A stretch of DNA of 64,000 nt from Paenibacillus montanisoli (GCF_003268025.1 NZ_QLUW01000004.1:372001-436000); one strand, 5' to 3'; counted from the stretch's first letter, positions 16,204 through 25,608 are shown. Notes: a model not told the origin generated them from the letters alone. Program-made: numbers and translations.

Positions 16204-17250
16204 ATGAACACTCAGCTGGAACTATTCGATGTCACCATTATCGGTGGAGGTCCTGCCGGCCTTTACACGGCTTTCTATAGCGGGATGAGGGAGATGAAAA
16301 CAAAGCTGATCGAAGCGCGCGAAGAGCTCGGCGGACGCATTCTCATCTATCCGGAGAAAATGATATGGGATGTTGGAGGACTGACGCCTACGCTCGGCGC
16401 CGATTTAATCGACCAGCTCGTAAAGCAAGCGATGACCTTCGAGCCGACGGTCGTGCTTGGCGAGCAAATCGTAGGGCTGGAGCGGCAGGAAGACGGCACG
16501 ATCCTGCTTACCTCCGTAACCGGAGAGAAGCACTGGACGCGATCCGTGGTGCTGGCGATCGGCTATGGCATTCTGGAGCTGGCGAAGCTGGATATCGAGG
16601 GAGCGGACCGATTCGAGGTGACCAATCTGCACTATACGGTGCAATCGCTGGAGGAGTTCCGCGGGAAGCACGTGCTGATCTCAGGCGGCGGCGATTCCGC
16701 GGTCGATTGGGCGAACATGATCGAGCCGATTGCGGCCAGCTTGACCGTTGTGCATCGGCGCGGCCAGTTTGGCGGACATGAGCGCAGCGTAACGCGGATG
16801 AAGGCGTCGTCCGCCGCCGTACGGACGCCTTATGCGGTGCAGGCGCTGCATAGCAGCGACGGGAAGACGATCGATCGGGTGACGATCGCACATATGGAGA
16901 CGGGGATAACGGAGCAAGTCAGGGTCGATGCCGTGATCGTAAACCATGGCCTGCGCTACAACTTCGGCCCTGTTCGCGACTGGGGACTTGAGATGGGCGA
17001 TTGGCATGTGAACGTCAACGGCAAAATGGAGACGAATCTCGAAGGCGTCTTCGCAGCAGGCGACTTTGTCACGCACGGCAGCAAGGTGCACTTGATCGCC
17101 GGCACGTTCACCGACGCCGTGAACGCGGCGAACAGCGCGAAGGTTTATCTCGATCCCGCAGCCGACAAAACCGCGTACGTCTCCTCGCACAACTCGCGCT
17201 TCAAGGAGAAGAACCGCCAGCTCGGCGTCGCCGTTGAAGAAGGCCATTAG
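16204..17250 (+). CDS. Ferredoxin/flavodoxin-NADP(+) reductase, TrxR-like type 2
   Basis: The 348-aa flavoprotein has the FAD motif GGGPAG at residues 14-19, the NADPH motif SGGGDSAVD from residue 160, and the C-terminal FAD signature [20 protein letters not shown]. The CxxC of thioredoxin reductase is absent, which places it with YumC/YcgT-type reductases that pass electrons from NADPH to ferredoxin or flavodoxin. Sharing a Fur box with a siderophore importer suggests it supplies electrons for iron release or replaces another reductase in iron shortage. I choose ATG 16204, six bases after AGGA; ATG 16198 touches the ribosome site directly. Confidence 0.9.
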   Translation: MNTQLELFDVTIIGGGPAGLYTAFYSGMREMKTKLIEAREELGGRILIYPEKMIWDVGGLTPTLGADLIDQLVKQAMTFEPTVVLGEQIVGLERQEDGTILLTSVTGEKHWTRSVVLAIGYGILELAKLDIEGADRFEVTNLHYTVQSLEEFRGKHVLISGGGDSAVDWANMIEPIAASLTVVHRRGQFGGHERSVTRMKASSAAVRTPYAVQALHSSDGKTIDRVTIAHMETGITEQVRVDAVIVNHGLRYNFGPVRDWGLEMGDWHVNVNGKMETNLEGVFAAGDFVTHGSKVHLIAGTFTDAVNAANSAKVYLDPAADKTAYVSSHNSRFKEKNRQLGVAVEEGH

Positions 17251-17336
17251 AGTGGGTGTGCTCTAGTGAAGTCTGGGGGCAAGGAAAACGCCTCGTTGTG
17301 CCTTCCCGCGATATGGCGGCCGAAAATCGAAAATCC

Positions 17337-17380
17337 GACTCTCATCGCCTATATATAGTCGATAAATAAGGATGAGAGTC
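17337..17380. repeat. Short inverted repeat GACTCTCATC / GATGAGAGTC
   Basis: A perfect 10-bp inverted repeat (17337-17346 with 17371-17380) lies just left of the 51-bp array. Its right arm overlaps the 12-bp terminal inverted repeat of the array. Confidence 0.7.
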
Positions 17381-17644
17381 GATATAGAAGATCTCTTGGA
17401 GTGCTTCTTACGACGAGATGGTGAATTCTGTGAGAATGAAGAGCTCTGGGAGCTCTACATTAGCCGAGATGGTGCATTTCGTGAGAATGAAGAGCTCTTG
17501 GAGCGCTTCATACGACGAGATGGTGCGTTCTGTGAGAATGTAGAGCTCTGGGAGCACTACATTAGCCGAGATGGTGCATTTCGTGAGAATGAAGAGCTCT
17601 GGGAGCTCTACATTGCCCGGAACGGTGACATTTCGCGAGAATGA
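17372..17644 (+). CDS. Doubtful repeat-encoded protein (17-residue repeats)
   Basis: A 90-codon frame reads through the array as 17-residue units of the form RDGAFRENEELWELYIS. It has no ribosome binding site (the bases before ATG 17372 are AT-rich). It stops where the fifth unit gains one base, so the last copies are out of frame. An open frame of 85 codons on the other strand (17408-17665) encodes a similarly repetitive protein. I list it only because such repeats are sometimes annotated as genes; non-coding repeat DNA is the better reading. Confidence 0.15.
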   Translation: MRVDIEDLLECFLRRDGEFCENEELWELYISRDGAFRENEELLERFIRRDGAFCENVELWEHYISRDGAFRENEELWELYIARNGDISRE

Positions 17645-17728
17645 AGTGCTCTGGGAGCTCTTCATTAGCCGAGATGGTGCAATTCGTGAGAATGAAGAGC
17701 TCTGGGAGCTCTACAGTATCGACTCTCA
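17373..17728. repeat. Six 51-bp tandem repeats bounded by a 12-bp inverted repeat
   Basis: Units start at 17414, 17465, 17516, 17567, 17618 and 17670; the period is 51 bp except for one extra base in the fifth unit. Several units contain AGAGCTC-TGG-GAGCTCT, a perfect 7-bp hairpin. The array is enclosed by TGAGAGTCGATA (17373-17384) and TATCGACTCTCA (17717-17728). Because 51 is divisible by three, reading frames stay open on both strands across much of the array, so open frames here are weak evidence of a gene. Confidence 0.9.
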
Positions 17729-17784
17729 GACCTACGACGATACACTGAGGTTCTGCCGCAAAGTGTCGCCTCTCCGCGGCCGCC

Positions 17785-18966
17785 CTACCGTTCCGCCAAA
17801 AACTGCTGCCGGTACTCCGTCGGCGTTACGTTCATCTTCCGCCGGAACACCTGCGTGAAATGGCGCACGTCTGCGTAACCAATCCGCTCGGCGATCTCGG
17901 CGAGCCTCAGGCCCGACTGCTGCAGCAGCTCCTTTGCCTGCTCGATGCGCAGGCTGATGACGTATTCCTTGTACCCGTGCCCCGTCTTCTGCTTAAACAG
18001 CTGGCTGAAGTAGATCGGGTTCAAGAACACGACCGATGCCACCTTCTCAAGGGACAGCTCCTCGTTGTAGTGCGCCTTCAAATATTGCAGCGCTACCTCG
18101 ATCGACTTGTCCCCGCTCCCCTCCGGCTTGTCTCCGCCAGCCGAAACCGGCGCCTGGCGCAACCGCCGCACCTCTGCCGGAATCCGGTCAAAAGAGCGAA
18201 TGACACCGGACGAGGCAATGTGGAACGGTACCTTCAAATAATGGCCGAGATGCTTTTGGAGTTCCTGAAGCAGCTCTTCCTCCATGCGTTCGTCCTGAAA
18301 CTGAGCAAGGCCAAGCAGACTCTGCCGGTCGAAGCTTACGACAAAGCCCTGCCCGTGGAGGTCAATCAGCTCGGAAAGCACATTTTCAATAATAAAATGC
18401 TCCAGCTGCACATTCTTGACCGCTTCCTCGATGTGCACCATGATCAAATGAAATTGCGGGTACCGGTCGATCAGCGGTCCGATATCCAAATTGCCGATAT
18501 CCAGCCCCGAAGCTAACCGCTGAAACATCGCCTCCCGCAAATATTTGAGACTCGTCTTCAGCAGCTCGCCTTCGCGCGTAATCTCCGAATCGTGCCTCGC
18601 CTCGTCGGCCAGCTGGCCCATCAGTTCGACCAGACGCTGCTTGCCGATCGGCTTGAGCAAATAATCGCGCGCGCCAAGCCGTACCGCCTCCTGTGCGTAC
18701 GAGAACTCCGAATGCGCCGAGATGACGACCCATTTGGCATGCGGGTATTTGCGCCGCGACATCTTCATGAACTCCAGCCCATTGATGCCCGGCATTAAAA
18801 TATCGGTCAGCACGATATCGATCGGCTGGCTGTCCATCAGCTGAACAGCATCCTCCGCCGATGCCGCCAGATGGATTTCATAATCGGGAAAAGCCTTCTT
18901 AATGGTCCGTTTCACGCCTTCCCGAATGACGCTCTCGTCATCCGCGATGAGGATATTCACCGCCAC
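17785..18966 (-). CDS. Two-component response regulator, AraC-type output (YesN-like)
   Basis: This 393-aa regulator has an N-terminal receiver domain (DD at 9-10, phospho-acceptor Asp55 in LTDILMPG, conserved Lys in LLKPIG), a middle linker region, and a C-terminal AraC DNA-binding domain ending in IGYADVRHFTQVFRRKMNVTPTEYRQ (seen as two helix-turn-helix segments). It should answer to the histidine kinase encoded just upstream and control the sugar transporter of the same cluster. Start is GTG 18966, eight bases after AAGGAGG; it overlaps the kinase gene by 29 bp, indicating coupled translation. Confidence 0.93.
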   Translation of the reverse strand: MAVNILIADDESVIREGVKRTIKKAFPDYEIHLAASAEDAVQLMDSQPIDIVLTDILMPGINGLEFMKMSRRKYPHAKWVVISAHSEFSYAQEAVRLGARDYLLKPIGKQRLVELMGQLADEARHDSEITREGELLKTSLKYLREAMFQRLASGLDIGNLDIGPLIDRYPQFHLIMVHIEEAVKNVQLEHFIIENVLSELIDLHGQGFVVSFDRQSLLGLAQFQDERMEEELLQELQKHLGHYLKVPFHIASSGVIRSFDRIPAEVRRLRQAPVSAGGDKPEGSGDKSIEVALQYLKAHYNEELSLEKVASVVFLNPIYFSQLFKQKTGHGYKEYVISLRIEQAKELLQQSGLRLAEIAERIGYADVRHFTQVFRRKMNVTPTEYRQQFLAER

Positions 18967-20773
18967 CCGCAATTCCTCCTTCCTTCACAGCCGGCAGCAG
19001 CGGCACCGTAATAATGGCCGTCGTGCCTTGATTTAGTACGCTCCGCAGCTCCACGCCGTAAGCCTCTCCATACATATGCCGGAGCCGGCGCTGCAGGTTA
19101 ACGAGACCGATTCCGCCGCCGGAATGACGCGCCCCCTTGCTCTCCTCGTGCACGACCGCTTCTTCCGGATTCTGCAAGGAAGCATTCAGCTTTGCAAGCG
19201 CCGCTCCCTCTATGCCTGCGCCGTTATCCTGCACCATGATGCGCAGCTTCAGCTCATCCGCCTCCGCGTACACTCGCAGCACGCCGCTCCGTTCGACTAA
19301 CGGCTCGAGCCCGTATTTCACCGCGTTCTCGATAATCGGCTGCAGCGTCATTTTCGGCAGCGGGATACCGAGCCACTGCTCGGCCACATCGATATCGACG
19401 GTCAACCGCCCCTCCAGCCGCGTTACGATGATGGTAAGATAATGCTCGATTTGCTCGATCTCTTCCCGCAGGCTGACGGCCCCTTCATCCCAGTGGCTGC
19501 TGTATCGGAACAGCCGCGACAAAGACAGCACCACCTCACCAAGCCGGTCATGTCCTTTCTCGTCGAGCATCCAGTAGATCATATCGAGCGTGTTATACAG
19601 AAAATGCGGATTCACCTGCGATTGGAGGGCCTTCAGCTCCGCGTTCTTCTCGCTGACCGAAGAGATCTTCACCCGTTCAATGAGCTCGGCGATCTGGTTC
19701 ACCATTTGATTGAACGAAGCGACCAAGATATTGATTTCCTGATAGGACGTCACGTTCAACGATCCCCGGAAATTCCCGATTTCCACCTGCTTCATCTCGG
19801 AGATCAGCCGCTTGAGCGGAGAGGAGATCGTCCGCGAGAACACCGAAGCGAGAATGGTGGCCACGAGCACCAGCGCGGCTGCGACAAGAACGAGAAATCG
19901 TTTTGTCTCCGTCAGCTCCACGTTGAGGTCCTGATCCGGCGTCACGCTGAGTACCGTCCAATCCGCGTAAGGCAGCTCGGTCGACACGATCAGCTGCTTA
20001 TCCTGCTCGATGACAACCGGATCGCCGTCCTTCGGCCGCTGCTCCAAGCTGGCCAGCCACGGTTCGTCCCATGCTTTCGAGGTGGTGGAGATGAGCTTGC
20101 CTTCGCCTGACATCAAATAAACCTGGCTGTGCGCCCCAAGCTTTAAATTATCCATCGCCTTGAAGATCGCTTGCGGGCTTGTCTCGAAGAGCGCAACACC
20201 GACCCGCTTATGACTGTTAAGGTCAAAGATCGGCCGGGCAAATGCGAACACCGTCTGATTCTCGATCTGATCGATAATCGAGCGTTCAAATACGCCGAGC
20301 CAGACCATGCTGCCCGGTGACTCGTTCACCTTCCTGTACCAGTCGGCCTTAGCGTAATCGGGATCGATTACATTGCCGTAGTTGCCGTAGCTGTATACTT
20401 TCCCATAGTCCGTCAACACGTGAATGCCGATAAGGTCCTCCTTGGACAGGAATACCGCGCCAAGTATATTCGTAATGCTCCGCTCATTAAAATAATCGAC
20501 AGCAGGGCTGTCGACTGGCGAAAGACTCAAAATCCGATTGAGATCGTTATTGCCGATGACGGATTTAGACATACTGTCGTAGCCTTTCAGGAGAAGGTCG
20601 AACAGGCCTGCCGTCTGCGAGACGTTCTGCTTCGCCAGGCCGCTCACCTTCTCATGAAATTGCACCGTCGTCCGGTTGTAGTATAAGATGCTGACGATCA
20701 GCACGATCGCTGACATGCTGAACAGGAACAGCACGAACAGCCGGTATTGAATGGAATGGAATCCGCGCGACAC
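18938..20773 (-). CDS. Sensor histidine kinase, YesM/LytS type
   Basis: The 611-aa membrane sensor has a first membrane segment near residues 12-34 and an extracellular Cache-like sensing domain to about residue 275. A second membrane segment, a HAMP region, the histidine-kinase motif NPHFLYN (His near residue 387) and an ATPase domain (IIENAVKYG N-box, DNGAGI, GGIGLVNLQRRL) follow. This class typically senses sugars outside the cell, often with help from a binding protein. It precedes and overlaps its AraC-type regulator and follows two sugar permeases. The start is GTG 20773 with AAAGGCGG nine bases upstream. Confidence 0.93.
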   Translation of the reverse strand: MSRGFHSIQYRLFVLFLFSMSAIVLIVSILYYNRTTVQFHEKVSGLAKQNVSQTAGLFDLLLKGYDSMSKSVIGNNDLNRILSLSPVDSPAVDYFNERSITNILGAVFLSKEDLIGIHVLTDYGKVYSYGNYGNVIDPDYAKADWYRKVNESPGSMVWLGVFERSIIDQIENQTVFAFARPIFDLNSHKRVGVALFETSPQAIFKAMDNLKLGAHSQVYLMSGEGKLISTTSKAWDEPWLASLEQRPKDGDPVVIEQDKQLIVSTELPYADWTVLSVTPDQDLNVELTETKRFLVLVAAALVLVATILASVFSRTISSPLKRLISEMKQVEIGNFRGSLNVTSYQEINILVASFNQMVNQIAELIERVKISSVSEKNAELKALQSQVNPHFLYNTLDMIYWMLDEKGHDRLGEVVLSLSRLFRYSSHWDEGAVSLREEIEQIEHYLTIIVTRLEGRLTVDIDVAEQWLGIPLPKMTLQPIIENAVKYGLEPLVERSGVLRVYAEADELKLRIMVQDNGAGIEGAALAKLNASLQNPEEAVVHEESKGARHSGGGIGLVNLQRRLRHMYGEAYGVELRSVLNQGTTAIITVPLLPAVKEGGIAGGGEYPHRG

Positions 20774-20803
20774 TTCCCTGATCCGCCTTTCCTGGCTGGC
20801 CTC

Positions 20804-21628
20804 TTACCCTTTCACCGCTCCGGCTACCATGCCCTTCGTAATCTTCTCGGAAAGGAAGAAGTACACGAGCATGACCGGCAGAGCGCCAAGCACGAGGTAA
20901 GCCCCGATTGCCCCGAAATTGGCATTGTACTGGCTAACAAAATTATAAATACCGAAAGGAAGAGTTTTCAAGCCCTCCGCGGATATAAAAGTTGCGGCCA
21001 TAATGTATTCGTTCCAGATCGTAATGAAGGTTAGAATAACGACCGTCATAATCGGCGGCACCGAGATCGGTAAAATAATGCTGCGGAAAATCCGGTACAC
21101 GCTCGCTCCGTCCATAAATGCCGATTCTTCGATTTCCGCCGGGATGCCTCTCATGAAGCCGCTTAGAATAAAGACGGCGATCGGCGTAGAAAACGCGATA
21201 TACGGCAAGATGAGCGACCAGCGCGTATTCAAAATATGCAAGTTCTTAAAGATAACCATTAGCGGCAGCAGCGTCGCCTGCATCGGAATCATCATGCCGA
21301 GCAGGAAGACGAGCGTAACGATCGGCCCTAGCTTCCAACGGAAACGGGAAATCGCGTATGCGACCATCGAGCTTAACACGATGACGCAAATCAAAGTAAC
21401 CGACGTGACGAGCACGCTATTGCCCAAGTACTTCAAATAATGGCCGCCTTTGTAAGCGTCCGTATAGTTGCCCCATTGCGGCGTGGTCGGAAGCGAGAAG
21501 AAGCTGCTGCCGAGAATTTGCTCGTTTGTTTTGAGCGAGTACATGATCAGCCAGAACAACGGGTAAATTTGCGTAACGACAAGGACCGAGAGAAGCAGAT
21601 ACACGAGCCCTTTTTTAACACTTGCCAT
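20804..21628 (-). CDS. Sugar ABC importer permease (MalG/AraQ-type)
   Basis: This 274-aa permease of the carbohydrate-uptake family has about six membrane segments. The ATPase-docking loop reads IPAEIEESAFMDGASVYRIF and the C-terminus is KITKGMVAGAVKG, typical of MalG-type subunits. It pairs with the permease encoded 17 bp upstream. The start is ATG 21628, nine bases after GGAG; longer readings run into the neighbouring gene and are not permease-like. No sugar ATPase gene is in the window, so a shared MsmX-like ATPase is likely. Confidence 0.92.
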   Translation of the reverse strand: MASVKKGLVYLLLSVLVVTQIYPLFWLIMYSLKTNEQILGSSFFSLPTTPQWGNYTDAYKGGHYLKYLGNSVLVTSVTLICVIVLSSMVAYAISRFRWKLGPIVTLVFLLGMMIPMQATLLPLMVIFKNLHILNTRWSLILPYIAFSTPIAVFILSGFMRGIPAEIEESAFMDGASVYRIFRSIILPISVPPIMTVVILTFITIWNEYIMAATFISAEGLKTLPFGIYNFVSQYNANFGAIGAYLVLGALPVMLVYFFLSEKITKGMVAGAVKG

Positions 21629-21645
21629 GATTCTGTTCTCCCCTT

Positions 21646-22536
21646 CTAGGTGTATTTCGCTTCGACTTTTTTGAAGACGAAATTGATGACGACCGTAAAC
21701 AACAAGCAAATGAATACAAGAATCGTTGCCAGCGCGCTGCCGTATCCGTATTTGAGAGACAGGAACGACATATTGTACATGTGCGTGGAAATCGTATCCG
21801 TCGCATGCGCCGGACCGCCGCCTGTCATCACCCAAACGAGGTCGAACGCCTGCAGGGAGCCGATGAACGCGAGCACGATCGAGATTTTGAAAATCGGAAC
21901 TGCCATCGGGTACGTAATGTACCAATCGGATTTGAAGCCTTCCGCGCCGTCAATCTTGGCCGCTTCATATATTTCATTCGGAATGTTCTGCACCCCGGTA
22001 TATTGGATAAGCAGATGGTAACCGAAATATTGCCAAAGGGATACAAAATACAAGCAGTACATCGCAAACTTCGGCTCCGTCAGCCAGCTATGCGTCCAGC
22101 TCTCGAGGCCAAGCGAAGTCAAAATGCCGTTGAGCATACCGCCCATTTCGGTTGGGTTGTAGATCGTTTTCCAAAGCTGTCCAATAATAACGACAGATAA
22201 AATAACAGGGACGAAATAAATCGATACGAGCGTATTCGCTTTGCGAACGTAACGGTTCATCAATGCTGCGATAAAAAGGCAGATCGGAATTTCAGCCATG
22301 GAAAACACGGCGTACATCAGCGTACGGCGAACGGACGGCCAGAAGTTCGTATCTTCGAAAAGGATCGTTTTAAAATTGTCGAGCCCGATAAATTTCGCCT
22401 TGTTGATGCTGTCCCAATCCAGCAAGCTGTCGTACACGGATACGACGATCGGAACAAACACGAGGCCGATGTAGAGAAGCAGGCACGGCAGGACGAAGAC
22501 TGCAATTGTTCGAGCCGGGACTTTTAAAACATTCAC
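21646..22536 (-). CDS. Sugar ABC importer permease (MalF/AraP-type)
   Basis: The 296-aa permease has six membrane segments and the docking loop IPNEIYEAAKIDGAEGFKSD. With the next gene it forms the membrane channel of a carbohydrate importer. Start is GTG 22536, eight bases after AGGAGG. It follows the binding-protein gene after 110 bp that contain a candidate hairpin. Confidence 0.92.
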   Translation of the reverse strand: MNVLKVPARTIAVFVLPCLLLYIGLVFVPIVVSVYDSLLDWDSINKAKFIGLDNFKTILFEDTNFWPSVRRTLMYAVFSMAEIPICLFIAALMNRYVRKANTLVSIYFVPVILSVVIIGQLWKTIYNPTEMGGMLNGILTSLGLESWTHSWLTEPKFAMYCLYFVSLWQYFGYHLLIQYTGVQNIPNEIYEAAKIDGAEGFKSDWYITYPMAVPIFKISIVLAFIGSLQAFDLVWVMTGGGPAHATDTISTHMYNMSFLSLKYGYGSALATILVFICLLFTVVINFVFKKVEAKYT

Positions 22537-22590
22537 GGGGGTTGCCTCCTGATTCGTTGGTCGGTGGTGATTGAAAAAGAAAGCCGTATT

Positions 22591-22622
22591 GCGGATGAAG
22601 ACGCTAGGCTGCCCTCACCCGC
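22591..22622 (-). terminator. Candidate intercistronic hairpin after the sugar-binding-protein gene
   Basis: On the minus strand GCGGGTGA can pair with TCATCCGC (one G-T pair) around a 16-base loop, with a T-rich run 8 bases further on. It is a weak attenuator candidate; position between binding-protein and permease genes is the main argument. Confidence 0.35.
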
Positions 22623-22646
22623 AAACGACTTACAAAGTTTTATTAA

Positions 22647-23987
22647 TTATTTGTTCGAGTCAAAAGCCGCTTGGTGTTCTTGCGCTACATTTGCAGGATC
22701 GACTTTTTGTACGAACATGTTTTGGATGCTGCTCAGGTGAACTTGAGCGATCGCGGGCTTCATGGTGTTGTCGAATGCCAGGTCGCCGCCTTTAACGCCT
22801 TTAAACAGTTCCAGAACGTCGATTGCAAGGTCGGAGTAGCCGGCTGCTTTGAAATCGCCTTCGATGATTTGGCCGCTGCCCACTGCGTTCTTCAGCTCGA
22901 ATTGCTTTTTCGGCATGTTCAGCATGAAGTAGTTCAGGAAATCCTTCGTTTCTTGAAGATGCTCGCTGTTCGCGGAGATCGCGAATGCGGAGCCCGGAGC
23001 TAGCATGAATTGGTCTGGATCGCCTTTGCCGCCGACTGTCGGGAATTTGAATACGCCGACTTTGCCGCCAACGGAGGACGCGTCGATTGCGCCTGTTTCC
23101 CATGTGCCCATGATCATCATCGCCGCTTTGCCTGTTTTGAACAGGTTGCCTCCAGTGTTGTAGTCAACGGAGGTTGCGCCTTCGTTAAACGCTTTGGCTT
23201 GGATCAAGTCTTGGAACTTGGACACCGCGTCGGTGAACTCAGGATCGGTAAACTTCTTCTTGCCGTCCAATACGTCTTGCAGGAAGCCGGGGCCTCCGTT
23301 CGTGCGGAGCAGAACGTTCATGAACAAGAACGAGCCGGTCCATGAGTCTTTCTCGCCGATCGCGATCGGCGTGATGTTCTTAGCGCGGAGCGCTTTTACG
23401 TCTTCGATGAATTCTTCGTACGTCGCGGGAGGCGCCGTGATGCCTGCTTGCGCGAACAGATCTTTATTGTAGTAAACGACTTCGATGTTGTTGCCGTCCG
23501 GCAGCGCGTATACATTGCCGTCGAAGCTGTAATAGTCGAGAAGACCTTTTTGGAACGTATCTTTCAAGCCGTTTTGATCGATCATATCGTTAAGCGGTGC
23601 GAACAGGCCTGCATCGACAAACGGCTTCATTTGAGCGGAAGGGTTCACGATCGTAATGTCCGGCACTTCTTTGGAAGCGGCTTGCGTCTTCAGCTTCAGC
23701 TTCTGTTGGTCCGTGTTCAAGGAATCAAGCTCGATCTTGATGTTCGGGTGATCCTTTTGATATTGATCTACTAGCGCGTGAAGCATTTTATAAGAAGGCG
23801 TTTCCGGGTCTGGATAGATGTTTTGGAATGTGATTGTAACTTCTTTATCGCCTTTGTTTCCTGCGTTCGTGCCTGCGTTCGTATTGTCTGCGGTATTGTT
23901 TTCTTTCGTACCGCAAGCTGTCGCTCCCAAGAGCAGTGCTGCCGCCGATAGCGCGATTGCGGATGTCTTCATTGTTTTGCTTGCCAT
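22647..23987 (-). CDS. Sugar ABC importer, family 1 extracellular binding lipoprotein
   Basis: This 446-aa lipoprotein has a signal ending in GATAC, an Asn/Gly-rich linker, and a family 1 solute-binding fold (VTITFQNIYPDPE; NIEVVYYNKDLFAQAGI; GKAAMMIMGTWETG; APGSAFAISANSEH). It captures an oligosaccharide of unknown type outside the cell. It is the first gene of a five-gene unit with two permeases, kinase and response regulator. The start ATG 23987 follows GGGGG by nine bases. Confidence 0.93.
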   Translation of the reverse strand: MASKTMKTSAIALSAAALLLGATACGTKENNTADNTNAGTNAGNKGDKEVTITFQNIYPDPETPSYKMLHALVDQYQKDHPNIKIELDSLNTDQQKLKLKTQAASKEVPDITIVNPSAQMKPFVDAGLFAPLNDMIDQNGLKDTFQKGLLDYYSFDGNVYALPDGNNIEVVYYNKDLFAQAGITAPPATYEEFIEDVKALRAKNITPIAIGEKDSWTGSFLFMNVLLRTNGGPGFLQDVLDGKKKFTDPEFTDAVSKFQDLIQAKAFNEGATSVDYNTGGNLFKTGKAAMMIMGTWETGAIDASSVGGKVGVFKFPTVGGKGDPDQFMLAPGSAFAISANSEHLQETKDFLNYFMLNMPKKQFELKNAVGSGQIIEGDFKAAGYSDLAIDVLELFKGVKGGDLAFDNTMKPAIAQVHLSSIQNMFVQKVDPANVAQEHQAAFDSNK

Positions 23988-24152
23988 TTCTCTATTCCCC
24001 CTTGGGTTGTTATACGCTTATTATCTTGCACATAGCCCTTTGCAACAATGCGCGAAATCAAGGACTGAGGTTTGCTTTTTTAAGGTTGTGTGAAGAAACC
24101 GCCCCTTCGTGCTATGATGGTTCGTAGCGTTAAAAACAAGCGAAAGGACGTT

Positions 24153-24803
24153 ATGCGTATGTCATCTGCTATGGAATCGATCCGCAATATTTATTGCGTT
24201 GGACGCAATTATGCGCTGCATGCGAAGGAGCTTGGGAACGAAGTGCCGGAGGAGCCGATCATCTTCTCGAAGCCGACGCACGCGCTCCATCCGGCCGTAG
24301 GCAAGCTGGAGCTGCCGGGCTCGATCGGCGATATTCATTTTGAGCTGGAGGTTGTCGTGCGTATCGGGACAAGCTATCGGCCCGGAATGAAGGCCGCGGA
24401 GCTCGTTGACGGCATCGCGCTCGGCATCGATCTGACCGCGCGCGACGTGCAGTCTCAGCTGAAGGAGAAGCGTCAGCCATGGCTGCTTTCGAAGGGGTTC
24501 GTCGGCTCGGCGGTGCTTGGGCCGTTCGTACCGTTCACGGGCATGGAGGACTTCACGCAGTTGACCTTCAGCCTGCTTAAGAATGAGGAGAAGGTGCAGG
24601 AAGGCTGCCCGAAGGACATGATCTTCTCGCTGCAGCAGCTCATTGACTTCATCGGAACTCGCCTCGGGCTGGGCGCCGGCGATGTCATCTACACCGGTAC
24701 GCCTGCCGGCGTCGGCCCGCTCGCGGACGGCGACACGCTGGAGCTGCGACTTGCCGCCGGCGGCAAAGAAGAAACGTTCGGTCCCCTCTACGTGGACATG
24801 TAG
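24153..24803 (+). CDS. Fumarylacetoacetate hydrolase family protein
   Basis: This 216-aa protein has the FAH catalytic fold: [15 protein letters not shown] at the N-terminus, [11 protein letters not shown], the metal-binding stretches HFELEVVV and [20 protein letters not shown], and the C-terminal [15 protein letters not shown]. Family members cleave or decarboxylate small beta-diketo or 2-oxo acids using Mg2+; the substrate is not clear. Start ATG 24153 lies four bases after AAGGA; ATG 24159 is a possible alternative. The frame is open back to 24090. It stands alone, with an extended -10 (TGCTATGAT) about 40 bp upstream and a strong terminator behind. Confidence 0.88.
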   Translation: MRMSSAMESIRNIYCVGRNYALHAKELGNEVPEEPIIFSKPTHALHPAVGKLELPGSIGDIHFELEVVVRIGTSYRPGMKAAELVDGIALGIDLTARDVQSQLKEKRQPWLLSKGFVGSAVLGPFVPFTGMEDFTQLTFSLLKNEEKVQEGCPKDMIFSLQQLIDFIGTRLGLGAGDVIYTGTPAGVGPLADGDTLELRLAAGGKEETFGPLYVDM

Positions 24804-24817
24804 ATTTAAATGCGAAT

Positions 24818-24848
24818 AGCGCCGCCCCGGTTGATTGGGGCGGCGCTT
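24818..24848 (+). terminator. Intrinsic terminator after the FAH-family gene
   Basis: GCGCCGCCCC and GGGGCGGCGC form a perfect 10-bp GC stem with an 8-base loop 15 bases after the stop, followed by TTGTCGTTT. Confidence 0.8.
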
Positions 24849-24921
24849 GTCGTTTGGGGCGATGAAGCGGATCGCGTTAGCAGCGCCGCATGCTGGCCCG
24901 ATGTCAAAAATCGCGAAGAAA

Positions 24922-24951
24922 AAGGACAGCCCTCGGCCGAGGGCTGTCCTT
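24922..24951 (-). terminator. Intrinsic terminator of the lipoprotein gene
   Basis: A perfect 30-bp palindrome with arms AAGGACAGCCCTCGG and CCGAGGGCTGTCCTT directly follows the stop at 24954; T-rich sequence follows on the minus strand. Confidence 0.85.
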
Positions 24952-24953
24952 TC

Positions 24954-25439
24954 TTACTCATACAACTTCAATGACGACAGCGTGATGGCCGCGACCCGGT
25001 CATTCTTGATCGCGAACTCCAGCGCAAGCCGCTTGTCCTTGTCGATATAGCCCATCGCGTCGCCTCGCGTATAGAAGCTGTTGCCGTACATCTTTTCTAC
25101 GCCCTCCCTCGCCGAGCCGAGCTTGACGCCCTTGGCCGTTGCGAGCTTTGGGCCGGGCGAGTAGGCCAGTACCACGTTATCGAGCGAGCTGTACTGGAAG
25201 TTCTCGTACATGAACATGAAAATTCGGCCGTTATTCAAGGTCCGCTCCGGTTTGCCCGCCTGCGTGACGAGCTCCTGCTCCGAGACGCCGAGCCTCACCT
25301 TCTCATTTAGTTCCTGACTTAAATCCGTCGAATGCACAAGGTCGATATACGTCAGCGGCGTTTTGCTTTTGCCTCCGCAACCAGCGAGCAGCATCGCTGC
25401 GCCGCATAATAGCATCATTCCAACCAGCCATCGTTTCAC
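24954..25439 (-). CDS. Lipoprotein of unknown function
   Basis: This 161-aa protein has a signal peptide and lipobox LAGC, so it should be anchored on the outer face of the membrane. The mature part is hydrophilic, with two similar segments that resemble a duplicated SmpA/BamE-like fold (VRLGVSEQELVTQAGKPERT and VKLGSAREGVEKMYGNSFYT), a layout seen in lipoproteins that test for structural state. This resemblance is only by eye. The start is GTG 25439, nine bases after GGGGAG. It is monocistronic with its own terminator. Confidence 0.75.
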   Translation of the reverse strand: MKRWLVGMMLLCGAAMLLAGCGGKSKTPLTYIDLVHSTDLSQELNEKVRLGVSEQELVTQAGKPERTLNNGRIFMFMYENFQYSSLDNVVLAYSPGPKLATAKGVKLGSAREGVEKMYGNSFYTRGDAMGYIDKDKRLALEFAIKNDRVAAITLSSLKLYE

Positions 25440-25570
25440 TTCGTTCTACTCCCCTAATCAACAGCATGCCGCGAAGCTAACCTTTCGTGCCCGGACGCTT
25501 CCCACTATGATACCGTACAACGTATTGCCGGAATCTTCAACCCGGCAAACCGATCCGCCAGAAGAAAATA

Positions 25571-25604
25571 AGGCGCATCACCCCAGAATACGGGGAATGC
25601 GCCT
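25571..25604 (-). terminator. Intrinsic terminator of the 99-residue gene
   Basis: AGGCGCAT and ATGCGCCT with an inner CCCC/GGGG pairing form a stem just after the stop at 25609, with TTATTTTC following on the minus strand. Confidence 0.8.
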
Positions 25605-25608
25605 ATGC

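Noticed and set aside
17414-17720. CRISPR array
   Set aside because: The 51-bp units repeat without unique spacers, and no cas genes are present.
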